Shown here piece by piece: positions 1 to 5,813 of a stretch of 5,813 bases of DNA (position 1 is the first letter of the stretch; each line of letters starts with the position of its first letter). This stretch comes from JAZLIL01 sp045617405 (GTDB lineage: Bacteria; Bacillota; Clostridia; Lachnospirales; Lachnospiraceae). The DNA is taken from assembly GCA_045617405.1 (NCBI GenBank), contig JAZLIL010000097.1, positions 1-5,813 on the forward strand. Direction: 5' to 3'. The notes under the pieces are model-generated. The model was not told the origin of the DNA. It saw only the letters and a program-made list of their open reading frames with translations, and did not search any database. The position numbers and the translations under genes were made by a program.

Positions 1-207
1 GTTGATGCACTTCTTCATGTATCTCAGATTTCAAAGGATCGTGTTGAGAAGCCCGCAGATGTTCTTAAGATCGGACAGACTGTTACCGCAAAGATTGTTG
101 AATTTAATCTCGCAGACAAGAAGATCAGTTTGAGCATCAAGCAGCTCGAGGCTCCCGCAGCAGAGGATGAGGAAGCAGTTTCCGAGGCAGAAGAGGATAA
201 CAATTAA
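1..207 (+). CDS. rpsA: C-terminal end of an S1-domain protein, probably 30S ribosomal protein S1 (5' end outside window)
   Basis: Open from the first base to a TAA at 205-207, giving the last 68 residues of a longer protein. Residues 1-49 are the second half of an S1 (OB-fold) RNA-binding domain: DALLHVSQIS near the start, then KPADVLKIGQ, then the closing strand DKKISLSIKQL. After it comes a short acidic tail rich in Glu, Asp and Ala, ending EEDNN. In ribosomal protein S1 such repeats bind mRNA on the small subunit. The domain sequence and tail resemble clostridial S1, where the gene is often fused downstream of ispH (HMBPP reductase of isoprenoid synthesis). Too little is visible to tell a stand-alone S1 from that fusion, or fully to exclude another S1-domain protein. 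A strong terminator follows, so this is the last gene of its transcript. Confidence 0.75.
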   Translation, partial: VDALLHVSQISKDRVEKPADVLKIGQTVTAKIVEFNLADKKISLSIKQLEAPAAEDEEAVSEAEEDNN

Positions 208-216
208 TTGAAGCTT

Positions 217-257
217 AATTGGGCTGGCAAGGAGTTTTCCCGGTCAGCCCATTTTTT
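217..257 (+). terminator. Rho-independent terminator after the S1-domain gene
   Basis: GGGCTG at 221-226 pairs with CAGCCC at 245-250. The stem can be extended inward by a G-T and a C-G pair, and outward by AAT against ATT. A run of seven T (252-258) follows at once. The GC-rich stem with an adjacent T-run is a textbook intrinsic terminator for the gene ending at 207. Its T-run ends only about 16 nt before the cheR start codon. Confidence 0.88.
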
Positions 258-273
258 TAAATAAGGAGTAGCC

Positions 274-1059
274 ATGCTGGGAAGCTATGAAGATTTTAAG
301 ACAGCCGTTTTGAAGCAGACAGCTATCGATCTGAGTGCCTATAAGGAAGCGCAGATGAAGCGCCGTATTGACGGCTTTATTACAAAGCAGGGTTTTGATA
401 CATATCTTGCTTTCGCGGAAGCAATCAGGACAAATAAACCTTTGCTTGAGAGCTTTGTGAATTATCTTACGATTAATGTTTCTGAATTCTGGAGAAATCC
501 CGATCAGTGGCAGATCCTTGAAAAGCAGATTCTGCCGGAGCTTATTAAGAACAACTCCGGAACACTTAAAATCTGGAGCGCAGCATGCTCAACAGGTGAT
601 GAGCCTTATTCACTTGTTATGCTTCTTGAAAAGTTCATGCCGCTTTCGAAAATAAGGATTTTTGCTACGGATCTTGACAAACAGGTACTTGAAAAGGCCA
701 GAGCAGGTCTTTATTCGGAAAAGAGTCTTAAAGGTCTTCCGAAAGAGCTTATGACGAAGCATTTCAGAAACATGGGCGGTGACTGCTTTGCTGTCAGTGA
801 TGAAGTAAAGCGATGCGTTGAATTTAAGGAGCACAATCTTTTGAAGGATGCTTATCCGACAGGCTGTGATCTTATAGTGTGCAGAAATGTTCTGATTTAT
901 TTCACTGAAGAAGCAAAGGACGAGATTTTCCTGAAGTTTAACAAATCTCTTCGTGACGAAGGCGTTCTTTTCCTTGGCAGTACGGAGCAGATTATACAAC
1001 CGAGAAGATTCGGCTACAAGACGGTTAATTCTTTCTTTTATCAGAAGACAAATGTATAA
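274..1059 (+). CDS. cheR: CheR-type chemotaxis protein glutamate O-methyltransferase
   Basis: Uses S-adenosylmethionine to methylate glutamate side chains on the cytoplasmic part of chemoreceptors, the adaptation arm of chemotaxis. The 261 residues match the usual family length. Residues 1-75 are the helical N-terminal domain, ending in TINVSEFWRNP; R74 aligns with the conserved Arg of the Salmonella enzyme. Residues 98-235 are the Rossmann-like methyltransferase fold: SAM-binding SAACSTGDEPYS (102-113), the acidic ATDLD (131-135, D133) and CRNVLIYF (203-210). The C-terminal LGSTEQ (234-239) matches the family's closing strand. The loop near 166-173 looks shorter than in enteric CheR, suggesting an enzyme that does not dock on a receptor tail pentapeptide; this is inferred from a remembered alignment. 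AAGGAG at 263-268, five bases before ATG, fixes the start. No other chemotaxis gene is in view and the gap upstream is filled by a terminator, so how it is transcribed is unclear. Confidence 0.94.
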   Translation: MLGSYEDFKTAVLKQTAIDLSAYKEAQMKRRIDGFITKQGFDTYLAFAEAIRTNKPLLESFVNYLTINVSEFWRNPDQWQILEKQILPELIKNNSGTLKIWSAACSTGDEPYSLVMLLEKFMPLSKIRIFATDLDKQVLEKARAGLYSEKSLKGLPKELMTKHFRNMGGDCFAVSDEVKRCVEFKEHNLLKDAYPTGCDLIVCRNVLIYFTEEAKDEIFLKFNKSLRDEGVLFLGSTEQIIQPRRFGYKTVNSFFYQKTNV

Positions 1060-1086
1060 TGATAATCTGTCTTTTAGTATGATAAT
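1059..1086 (+). repeat. Short direct repeat ATGATAAT x2 upstream of acpP
   Basis: ATGATAAT occurs at 1059-1066, overlapping the last base of the cheR stop codon, and again at 1079-1086, with start points 20 bp apart, about two helical turns. Tandem half-sites with this phasing can be protein binding sites. However, the region is very AT-rich and an 8-bp AT repeat may arise by chance. Confidence 0.25.
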
Positions 1087-1112
1087 TGACTGTTGGTCTG
1101 TTTAATAATTGT

Positions 1113-1126
1113 ATTGATTTTTCAAT
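1113..1126 (+). promoter_or_regulatory. Inverted repeat overlapping the acpP -35 region, candidate repressor operator
   Basis: ATTGA (1113-1117) and TCAAT (1122-1126) form a perfect inverted repeat around TTTT. It covers the proposed -35 element, where a bound repressor would block RNA polymerase. Fatty acid genes in Firmicutes are controlled by repressors such as FapR and the MarR-type FabT. The half-sites loosely recall FabT-like TTTGA/TCAAA sites but have a four-base spacer, and no FapR-type TTAGTA...TACTAA palindrome is present. A second tiny palindrome, ACAT-AA-ATGT, lies at 1128-1137. The regulator is not identified. Confidence 0.35.
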
Positions 1127-1142
1127 GACATAAATGTATCAT
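1114..1142 (+). promoter_or_regulatory. Putative sigma-A (vegetative) promoter of acpP-rnc-smc
   Basis: TTGATT (1114-1119, four of six matches to TTGACA) and TATCAT (1137-1142, five of six to TATAAT) are separated by exactly 17 bp. Transcription would start near 1149, leaving a leader of about 36 nt before the acpP start codon. A weaker alternative lies just upstream: TTGACT (1086-1091) with TGTATT (1110-1115) at 18 bp. The whole gap is AT-rich, which favours a promoter but also raises the chance of false matches. Confidence 0.55.
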
Positions 1143-1174
1143 CAATTTAGCGGTTAACGCAAATTAATGCAATT

Positions 1175-1179
1175 GGAGG
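1175..1179 (+). promoter_or_regulatory. Ribosome binding site that decides the acpP start
   Basis: GGAGG lies five bases before the ATG at 1185. The same frame is open from an earlier ATG at 1167, but that choice would put this site inside the coding region, has no comparable Shine-Dalgarno sequence before it, and would add a MQLEAE extension that acyl carrier proteins do not normally have. Confidence 0.85.
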
Positions 1180-1184
1180 CAGAA

Positions 1185-1415
1185 ATGGAATTCGAGAAGG
1201 TTAAGAAGATCATCTGTGAAGTAATGAATGTTGATGAGAATGAGGTAAGTATTGATACAACATTTGTTGATGACCTTGGAGCTGATTCGCTCGATGTTTT
1301 TCAGATAATAATGGGGCTTGAGGAAGAGTTTGAAATTGAAATCCCAAGCGAGGATGCAGAGAACATCATGACGGTCGGCGACGCAGTAGAGTATATAAAG
1401 AATGCGGTAAACTAA
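1185..1415 (+). CDS. acpP: Acyl carrier protein
   Basis: Small acidic carrier that holds growing acyl chains as thioesters on a 4'-phosphopantetheine arm during type II fatty acid synthesis and hands them to phospholipid-making acyltransferases in the cytoplasm. With the start at 1185 it has 76 residues, the standard length. S35 in GADSLD (32-37) is the attachment site for phosphopantetheine, added by AcpS. Around it are the expected four-helix features: MEFEKVKKII helix I, the recognition helix DSLDVFQIIMGLEEEF, and the acidic EIPSEDAENIMTVGD stretch. It precedes rnc and smc, the conserved Firmicutes order, which supports the primary fatty-acid ACP rather than a polyketide or lipoteichoic acid carrier. 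The usual upstream neighbour plsX is replaced here by cheR. A promoter and candidate operator sit directly upstream, and a hairpin directly downstream. Confidence 0.97.
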   Translation: MEFEKVKKIICEVMNVDENEVSIDTTFVDDLGADSLDVFQIIMGLEEEFEIEIPSEDAENIMTVGDAVEYIKNAVN

Positions 1416-1421
1416 ACTAAC

Positions 1422-1450
1422 GGAACTGCAGATAACTGCAGTTCCTTATT
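1422..1450 (+). terminator. Perfect 10-bp hairpin between acpP and rnc, possible partial terminator
   Basis: GGAACTGCAG (1422-1431) pairs without mismatch with CTGCAGTTCC (1436-1445) around an ATAA loop. TTATTTGATTATTG follows: T-rich but interrupted, so termination is probably incomplete. It begins six bases after the acpP stop. An attenuator here would let acpP be made in excess of rnc and smc, which a cell needs. It could instead stabilise the 3' end of an acpP message. Confidence 0.6.
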
Positions 1451-1484
1451 TGATTATTGTGTTTGAAACGGTGGTGAATACTGA

Positions 1485-2183
1485 ATGAATCACGGTTATG
1501 AGGGTTTAAGAGAGCTTGAGGCATCAATAGGCTACGAGTTTTCTGATAAAGAGCTTTTGATGACGGCACTGACCCATAGCTCCTTCGCGAATGAATTAAA
1601 GATTAACAAGTGTGAATATAACGAACGTCTTGAATTCCTTGGCGATGCAGTTTTGGAGATAATTGTAAGTGAGTTTCTCTATTTTCATGAGCCCGATGTT
1701 AATGAAGGCAGTCTTTCAAAGCACAGGGCCAGTCTGGTATGTGAAAAGGCACTCGCCGAATGTGCGAGGAGAATCAGTCTCGGAAAGTATCTTCGTCTTG
1801 GTAAGGGAGAACTTCTTTGCGGAGGTGCTTCGAGAGATTCAATAATTTCCGATGCAATGGAGGCTGTAATCGGAGCAGTGTATCTGGACGGCGGCATTAC
1901 AAAAGCGAAGGAACTGATAGACGGGTTTGTCCTCTTTGATCTTGATAAGCGCGATCTTTATAAGGACAGCAAGTCGGCCCTTCAGGAACTTTGCCAGGCA
2001 AAATTCAAGGACAGAGCGGTCTACGATCTTCTTGATGAAGTCGGACCTGAGCATGACAGGATTTTCAAGGTTCGTGCAAAATGCGGGCAAAGGATTCTTG
2101 CCGAAGGGGAAGGCAGGACAAAGAAGGCGGCTGAACAGGCAGCTGCAAGCCGTTCGTTAGAATTAATCGGAAGAATGATGTGA
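1485..2183 (+). CDS. rnc: Ribonuclease III
   Basis: Mg2+-dependent endonuclease that cuts double-stranded RNA, releasing rRNA precursors and processing or destroying structured mRNAs and antisense pairs. The 232 residues are a full-length bacterial form. Residues 8-150 are the nuclease domain with the family signature NERLEFLGDAVLE (46-58). The acidic residues E47, E50, D54, D123 and E126 align with E. coli E38, E41, D45, D114 and E117, so the active site looks intact. Residues 162-230 are the double-stranded RNA binding domain: SALQELCQ at its start, GPEHDRIF in the middle, and GRTKKAAEQAAA in the last helix. GGTGGTGA (1470-1477) seven bases before ATG is a good ribosome site. It sits 69 nt after acpP and 20 nt before smc, as in other Firmicutes, and is probably co-transcribed with both. 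Confidence 0.97.
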   Translation: MNHGYEGLRELEASIGYEFSDKELLMTALTHSSFANELKINKCEYNERLEFLGDAVLEIIVSEFLYFHEPDVNEGSLSKHRASLVCEKALAECARRISLGKYLRLGKGELLCGGASRDSIISDAMEAVIGAVYLDGGITKAKELIDGFVLFDLDKRDLYKDSKSALQELCQAKFKDRAVYDLLDEVGPEHDRIFKVRAKCGQRILAEGEGRTKKAAEQAAASRSLELIGRMM

Positions 2184-2203
2184 GGGATATCTGAGGTGTA
2201 AAC

Positions 2204-5200
2204 ATGTACTTAAAGAGTATTGAGATTCACGGCTTTAAATCTTTTGCAAATAAGACACTCCTTAAATTTGATCATGGCATTACCGGTGTTGTAGGTCCTA
2301 ACGGCAGCGGAAAAAGCAATGTCGCCGATGCTGTAAGGTGGGTGCTTGGAGAGCAGAGCGCTAAACAGCTTAGAGGAACCAGCATGCAGGATATTATCTT
2401 TGCCGGAAGTGATGCAAAGAAACCTCTTGGTTATGCGTACGTTACGATTACCTTTGACAACAGTGACGGTTCTCTTGCCGCAAGCTTTGAAGAGGTGAGC
2501 GTTACAAGGCGTGTCTACAGATCCGGAGAGAGTGAGTATCTTATCAACAACGCGCAGTGCCGTCTCAAGGACATTCAGGAGATGTTCATGGATACCGGAA
2601 TAGGTAAGGAAGGCTATTCTGTCATCGGACAGGGTCAGATTGACAAAATTCTTTCTACAAAGCCCGAGGATCGACGTGAGCTTTTTGATGAAGCTGCCGG
2701 AATAGTAAAGTTTAAGCGAAGAAAGACACTTGCTGAGAAGGATCTTGCCGAGCAGCAGGATAACATGGAGAGGATATTCGATATCCTCACCGAAATCAAC
2801 AGGCAGGCAGGACCTCTCAAAAAGCAGGAGGAGGTAGCGAGAGAGTACCTTAAGCTTCGCGAGCAGCTGAGAAGCGTTGAAGTAAACCAGTTCCTTCTTG
2901 ATTATGAAAAGACAGCCACGGAGCTTGAGAACGTTGAAAAGAAGCTTGGTATCGTTTCAGAAGACTATCGGAAGACAAGTGAGGAGTATGCCGGCGCAAA
3001 GGGCGAGTATGAACGTCTTGACAATGAACTCAATGATTACAGGAAGGCTCTTCTTGACGGAAGAAGTTATGAACAGGAGCTGAGTGTCGGAATCGAGAAG
3101 CTTGACGGTGAGGAACGCCTTATAAGGGAACGCCTTGATGTCATCGCCGGAAGCCTTATTCAAACCGATGAACGAACGTCTCAGATTAATTTAGAAATTG
3201 ACAGGAGAAAAAGTTTGCTCTCCGATGAAGAAAAGAAGCTCGCAGAGTATAAAAAATCCGGAGACAGTGTCAGTGAACTGATTGATGAGAATACAAAATC
3301 AATCGGTATGTGCCGAAGCGAAATAGAGAATACAAAGCTCGCCATAGAAAAGGTAAAGTCGGATATGGCAATTCTATCCGAGACAGATTCTTCAGCAGCT
3401 ATTGATATTACAAGGCTTAAGACGCTTTCCGAACAGTGCGGGGCTAAAAAGCAGGAGCTTAAGTTAAAGCTTGAGACATCGGCCGTAGAGCTTGAGAACA
3501 GTGAGAGGCGTGAAGCGCAGCTTCGCAGGGAACTGCGCGAAATGGCTGATAAGATTACGTCCATGAATGCAGATGCTGACGGACTTCTTTCCGAGTGTGA
3601 GGCACATGAGGCCGAACTTGCCTCTCTCGTGCGCAAGCATGAGGAGAAGAACAGCCGGTATCTTATGGAGGTTTCCAAGCTCGAGTCGATGAAGAATATT
3701 GCTGAGAGGTATGACGGCTACGGAAATGCAATCAAGCGTGTCATGGAAAGAAAGTCCATTGACAGGGGAATAGTCGGTGTTGTTGCCGATGTAATCAAGG
3801 TTGACAAAAAGTACGAGACAGCAATCGAGACAGCACTTTCGGGAAATATACAGAATATCATCACTGATACAGAGGCGACGGCAAAGGGACTTATCGAATT
3901 TCTGAAGAAAGAAAAGCTCGGTCGTGCGACATTTCTTCCCCTTGATGCAGTTCGAGGAGGAGAGGAGCATAAGCTTCCGGTTAACAAAGGCGTCATTGAC
4001 TATGCTAACAGGCTTGTAAGCTGTGATAAGAAGTACGAAGGATGCATGAAGCATCTGCTCGGTCAGATTGTTGTCACGGATACTGTTGATAATGCTGCAA
4101 AACTTGCAAGAGAATACAATTACACACTTAAGATAGTAACACTTGAGGGAGAATTTCTGGCTCCCGGCGGATCGATTTCGGGCGGTGCCTACAAGAATTC
4201 GGGAAATCTTCTCGGCAGAAATCGCGAGATTGAAGAGATGAAAAAGAATGTCTCCTCTCTTAAGGCTGAACTTGAAGCAATGGTTGTTAAGCGCGATGAG
4301 CTTATCGACAGGATTGCAGCCAAGAAGCTTCAGACAGAAGAAATCAGAGGTACAATCTCCAAGCTTTATGTTGATCAGAATACTCTGGTCATGAATGTCA
4401 ACAGAGAGTGCGAAAAGCGAAACGAGATTGTATTTGAACTAAACTCGTTTAAGAAAGAGATAGAGGCATCAGAAGCCAGGGTAGGTGAGATTTCTTCCGA
4501 GATTGCAAAACTTGAGGAAGGACTTTCAAAGAGTACTGAGACTAAGGAAACTCTTCTTTCTGCTGTAGAAATCAAAAGCGCTGAACTTGATATGCTTTAT
4601 GCAAAGGAGAAGGAACTCCTTTCAGCAGAGCTCGAGCTGAAACTCGCATCCACGGATCATGAGAAGAATGTTCAGTTCGCGCAGGACAACATTCAGAGAA
4701 TTAAATCTGAGACAGACACGCTTTTTGCGGATCTTTCCCAGATTGAAGAGAATGCGAGGGAGTCACGTGAGACGAAGGATCGAAGTCAGAAGAATCTTGA
4801 CGAATGCATTCGCCATCGGGAGCAAAGTATTAAAAAGCTCGAACAGCTGAAGACGAGTCTTACCGAGATTAACCTGAAGCTGGAGTGCACCGGGAGCAGG
4901 CACAAGAGCTTCCTTGACACGTGGGAACAGCTTGGTGCAAGAGTTAATGAGCTTGATAAGGAATCCTACAGGCTAAGCGCCCAGAGAGATAAGCTGAATG
5001 ATCAGTCATATGCCCAGACAAATTACATTTGGACAGAGTATGAGCTGACATATTCAACAGCTGAGGCGTTCAGATCCGAGGAATACTCTTCATATGCGGC
5101 AAATAGAAAGCAGATATCATCTCTTAAACTTGCGATAAAGGATCTTGGGGATGTCAATGTCAATGCAATCGAGGACTATAAAGATCTTGCCCAGAGACAG

Positions 5201-5755
5201 GAGTTTTTGAGCACACAGTACGCCGATCTCTCAGAATCCGCAAAGAGTATTCGCGAGATAATTGCACGTCTTGATGATGAGATGAGAAAGAAATTCGAGC
5301 AGAATTTTGCAAGTCTTAACAAGCAGTTTGATATCTGCTTTAAGGAGCTTTTCGGTGGAGGTAAGGGCACTCTCGAGCTTGTTGAAAATGAGGATGTGCT
5401 TGAGGCGGGAATAAGGATTATTGCACAGCCGCCGGGGAAGAAGCTCCAGAATATGATGCAGCTTTCCGGCGGAGAGAAGGCGCTGACGGCTATTTCGCTG
5501 CTGTTTGCGATTCAGAATATGAAGCCGTCGCCGTTCTGTCTTCTCGATGAGATTGAAGCGGCTCTCGACGAACCGAATGTCAAGCGCTTTGCAAACTATT
5601 TGAAGAAGCTGACAAGAAGATCCCAGTTTATCGTTATCACACACAGAAGAGGAACGATGGAATGCTGTGATACTCTTTACGGTATTACCATGCAGGAAAA
5701 AGGTGTATCGGCGCTGGTTTCTGTCAGCATGATAGAAGGTCAGATGGATAACTAG
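2204..5755 (+). CDS. smc: Chromosome segregation ATPase SMC
   Basis: ATP-driven DNA-organising protein that with ScpA and ScpB forms the bacterial condensin; it extrudes loops and helps origins separate. The 1183 residues match the usual length of about 1190. The N-terminal head has FKSFA (11-15), Walker A GPNGSGKS (31-38, K37), the arginine finger R57 and Q-loop Q143. A coiled coil runs from about 171 to 500. The dimerising hinge covers about 520-665 and ends in a glycine-rich GGSISGG (655-661). The second coil, from about 670, returns to the head and includes LGDVNVNAIEDY (981-992), a conserved stretch near the head. The C-terminal head carries the signature LSGGE (1087-1091), Walker B ending in LLDE with catalytic E1116, the D-loop AALDE, and ITHRRGTM before the end. 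All ATPase residues are present. GAGGTG (2193-2198) five bases before ATG supports the start. ScpA and ScpB are not encoded here, and ftsY, the usual next gene, does not begin before the window ends. Confidence 0.98.
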   Translation: MYLKSIEIHGFKSFANKTLLKFDHGITGVVGPNGSGKSNVADAVRWVLGEQSAKQLRGTSMQDIIFAGSDAKKPLGYAYVTITFDNSDGSLAASFEEVSVTRRVYRSGESEYLINNAQCRLKDIQEMFMDTGIGKEGYSVIGQGQIDKILSTKPEDRRELFDEAAGIVKFKRRKTLAEKDLAEQQDNMERIFDILTEINRQAGPLKKQEEVAREYLKLREQLRSVEVNQFLLDYEKTATELENVEKKLGIVSEDYRKTSEEYAGAKGEYERLDNELNDYRKALLDGRSYEQELSVGIEKLDGEERLIRERLDVIAGSLIQTDERTSQINLEIDRRKSLLSDEEKKLAEYKKSGDSVSELIDENTKSIGMCRSEIENTKLAIEKVKSDMAILSETDSSAAIDITRLKTLSEQCGAKKQELKLKLETSAVELENSERREAQLRRELREMADKITSMNADADGLLSECEAHEAELASLVRKHEEKNSRYLMEVSKLESMKNIAERYDGYGNAIKRVMERKSIDRGIVGVVADVIKVDKKYETAIETALSGNIQNIITDTEATAKGLIEFLKKEKLGRATFLPLDAVRGGEEHKLPVNKGVIDYANRLVSCDKKYEGCMKHLLGQIVVTDTVDNAAKLAREYNYTLKIVTLEGEFLAPGGSISGGAYKNSGNLLGRNREIEEMKKNVSSLKAELEAMVVKRDELIDRIAAKKLQTEEIRGTISKLYVDQNTLVMNVNRECEKRNEIVFELNSFKKEIEASEARVGEISSEIAKLEEGLSKSTETKETLLSAVEIKSAELDMLYAKEKELLSAELELKLASTDHEKNVQFAQDNIQRIKSETDTLFADLSQIEENARESRETKDRSQKNLDECIRHREQSIKKLEQLKTSLTEINLKLECTGSRHKSFLDTWEQLGARVNELDKESYRLSAQRDKLNDQSYAQTNYIWTEYELTYSTAEAFRSEEYSSYAANRKQISSLKLAIKDLGDVNVNAIEDYKDLAQRQEFLSTQYADLSESAKSIREIIARLDDEMRKKFEQNFASLNKQFDICFKELFGGGKGTLELVENEDVLEAGIRIIAQPPGKKLQNMMQLSGGEKALTAISLLFAIQNMKPSPFCLLDEIEAALDEPNVKRFANYLKKLTRRSQFIVITHRRGTMECCDTLYGITMQEKGVSALVSVSMIEGQMDN

Positions 5756-5781
5756 TGCAGCGTCCAAAAATTAACTGGACC

Positions 5782-5809
5782 AAAAACGCAGAATGAATTT
5801 TCGTTCTGC
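5782..5809 (-). terminator. Hairpin after smc, candidate terminator for a leftward gene beyond the window
   Basis: GCAGAATGA (5788-5796) pairs with TCGTTCTGC (5801-5809) around ATTT, with one T-G wobble. A run of five A (5782-5786) lies just before it, which reads as a T-run after the hairpin on the - strand. On the + strand only AAAG follows before the window ends, so it does not look like a smc terminator from what is visible. The stem is somewhat weaker on the - strand, where the wobble becomes a mismatch. Confidence 0.35.
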
Positions 5810-5813
5810 AAAG

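Noticed and set aside
610..999. 129-residue open frame on the - strand inside cheR
   Set aside because: Antisense to conserved CheR motifs and lacking any recognised domain; it is rich in Lys, Phe and Leu as expected from reversed codons.
1043..1075. AAGACA...TGTCTT stem over the cheR stop codon as a cheR terminator
   Set aside because: The stem is AT-rich with a 17-nt loop, and its few T residues are used up in pairing, so no T-run remains.
1167..1184. Longer acpP start at 1167 adding six residues
   Set aside because: The strong GGAGG at 1175-1179 would lie inside the gene, no ribosome site precedes 1167, and the shorter 76-residue form has the standard ACP length and N-terminus.
1927..2160. 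77-residue + strand open frame within rnc
   Set aside because: Lies in another frame across the RNA-binding domain of RNase III, whose own frame is clearly conserved.
3181..4054. Two overlapping - strand open frames (3181-3678 and 3464-4054)
   Set aside because: Both are antisense to the coiled coil and hinge of smc. The first is Ser-rich, as expected from reversed Glu/Lys codons. Neither shows a motif.
5231..5767. 178-residue open frame on the - strand
   Set aside because: It lies opposite the highly conserved ATPase end of smc, has no recognisable domain, and is explained by codon bias on the coding strand.
5756..5780. Possible insertion-sequence end after smc (GTCCAAAAATTAACTGGAC)
   Set aside because: The pattern loosely recalls some IS termini, but only one end would be visible, with no transposase or target duplication in the window.

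Overview
The window looks like a core chromosomal segment of a low-to-moderate GC Firmicute, most likely a clostridial lineage such as Lachnospiraceae. The order acpP-rnc-smc is the classic Firmicutes arrangement. The S1 tail, the carrier protein (DSLDVFQI around its modified serine) and the strong AGGAGG-type ribosome sites also fit. The family-level placement is inferred from remembered similarity, not from a search.

Layout, all genes on the + strand. Positions 1-207 are the 3' end of a gene ending in an S1 RNA-binding domain, probably ribosomal protein S1 (rpsA, or an ispH-rpsA fusion). A strong intrinsic terminator follows (217-257). A complete chemotaxis receptor methyltransferase gene, cheR (274-1059), starts only 16 nt after it. 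An AT-rich 125-nt gap then carries a plausible sigma-A-type promoter and a small inverted repeat ahead of acpP (acyl carrier protein, 1185-1415). A perfect 10-bp hairpin separates acpP from rnc (RNase III, 1485-2183). After a 20-nt gap comes smc (chromosome condensation ATPase, 2204-5755). The last 58 nt hold no gene, but do hold a hairpin that could terminate transcription arriving from the opposite strand.

How the genes relate: acpP, rnc and smc do unrelated housekeeping jobs (fatty acid synthesis, RNA processing, chromosome organisation) but are often co-transcribed in Firmicutes. The acpP promoter probably drives all three, with the hairpin after acpP lowering downstream output. The usual upstream partner plsX is not next to acpP, and the usual downstream partner ftsY does not start inside the window. 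The cheR gene is functionally foreign to this neighbourhood and has no chemotaxis gene beside it here.

I see no mobile element, CRISPR array, tRNA, rRNA or clearly novel system. The points worth a second look are the orphan cheR and its lack of an obvious promoter, the candidate operator upstream of acpP, the hairpin between acpP and rnc, and the break in gene order on both sides of acpP-rnc-smc.
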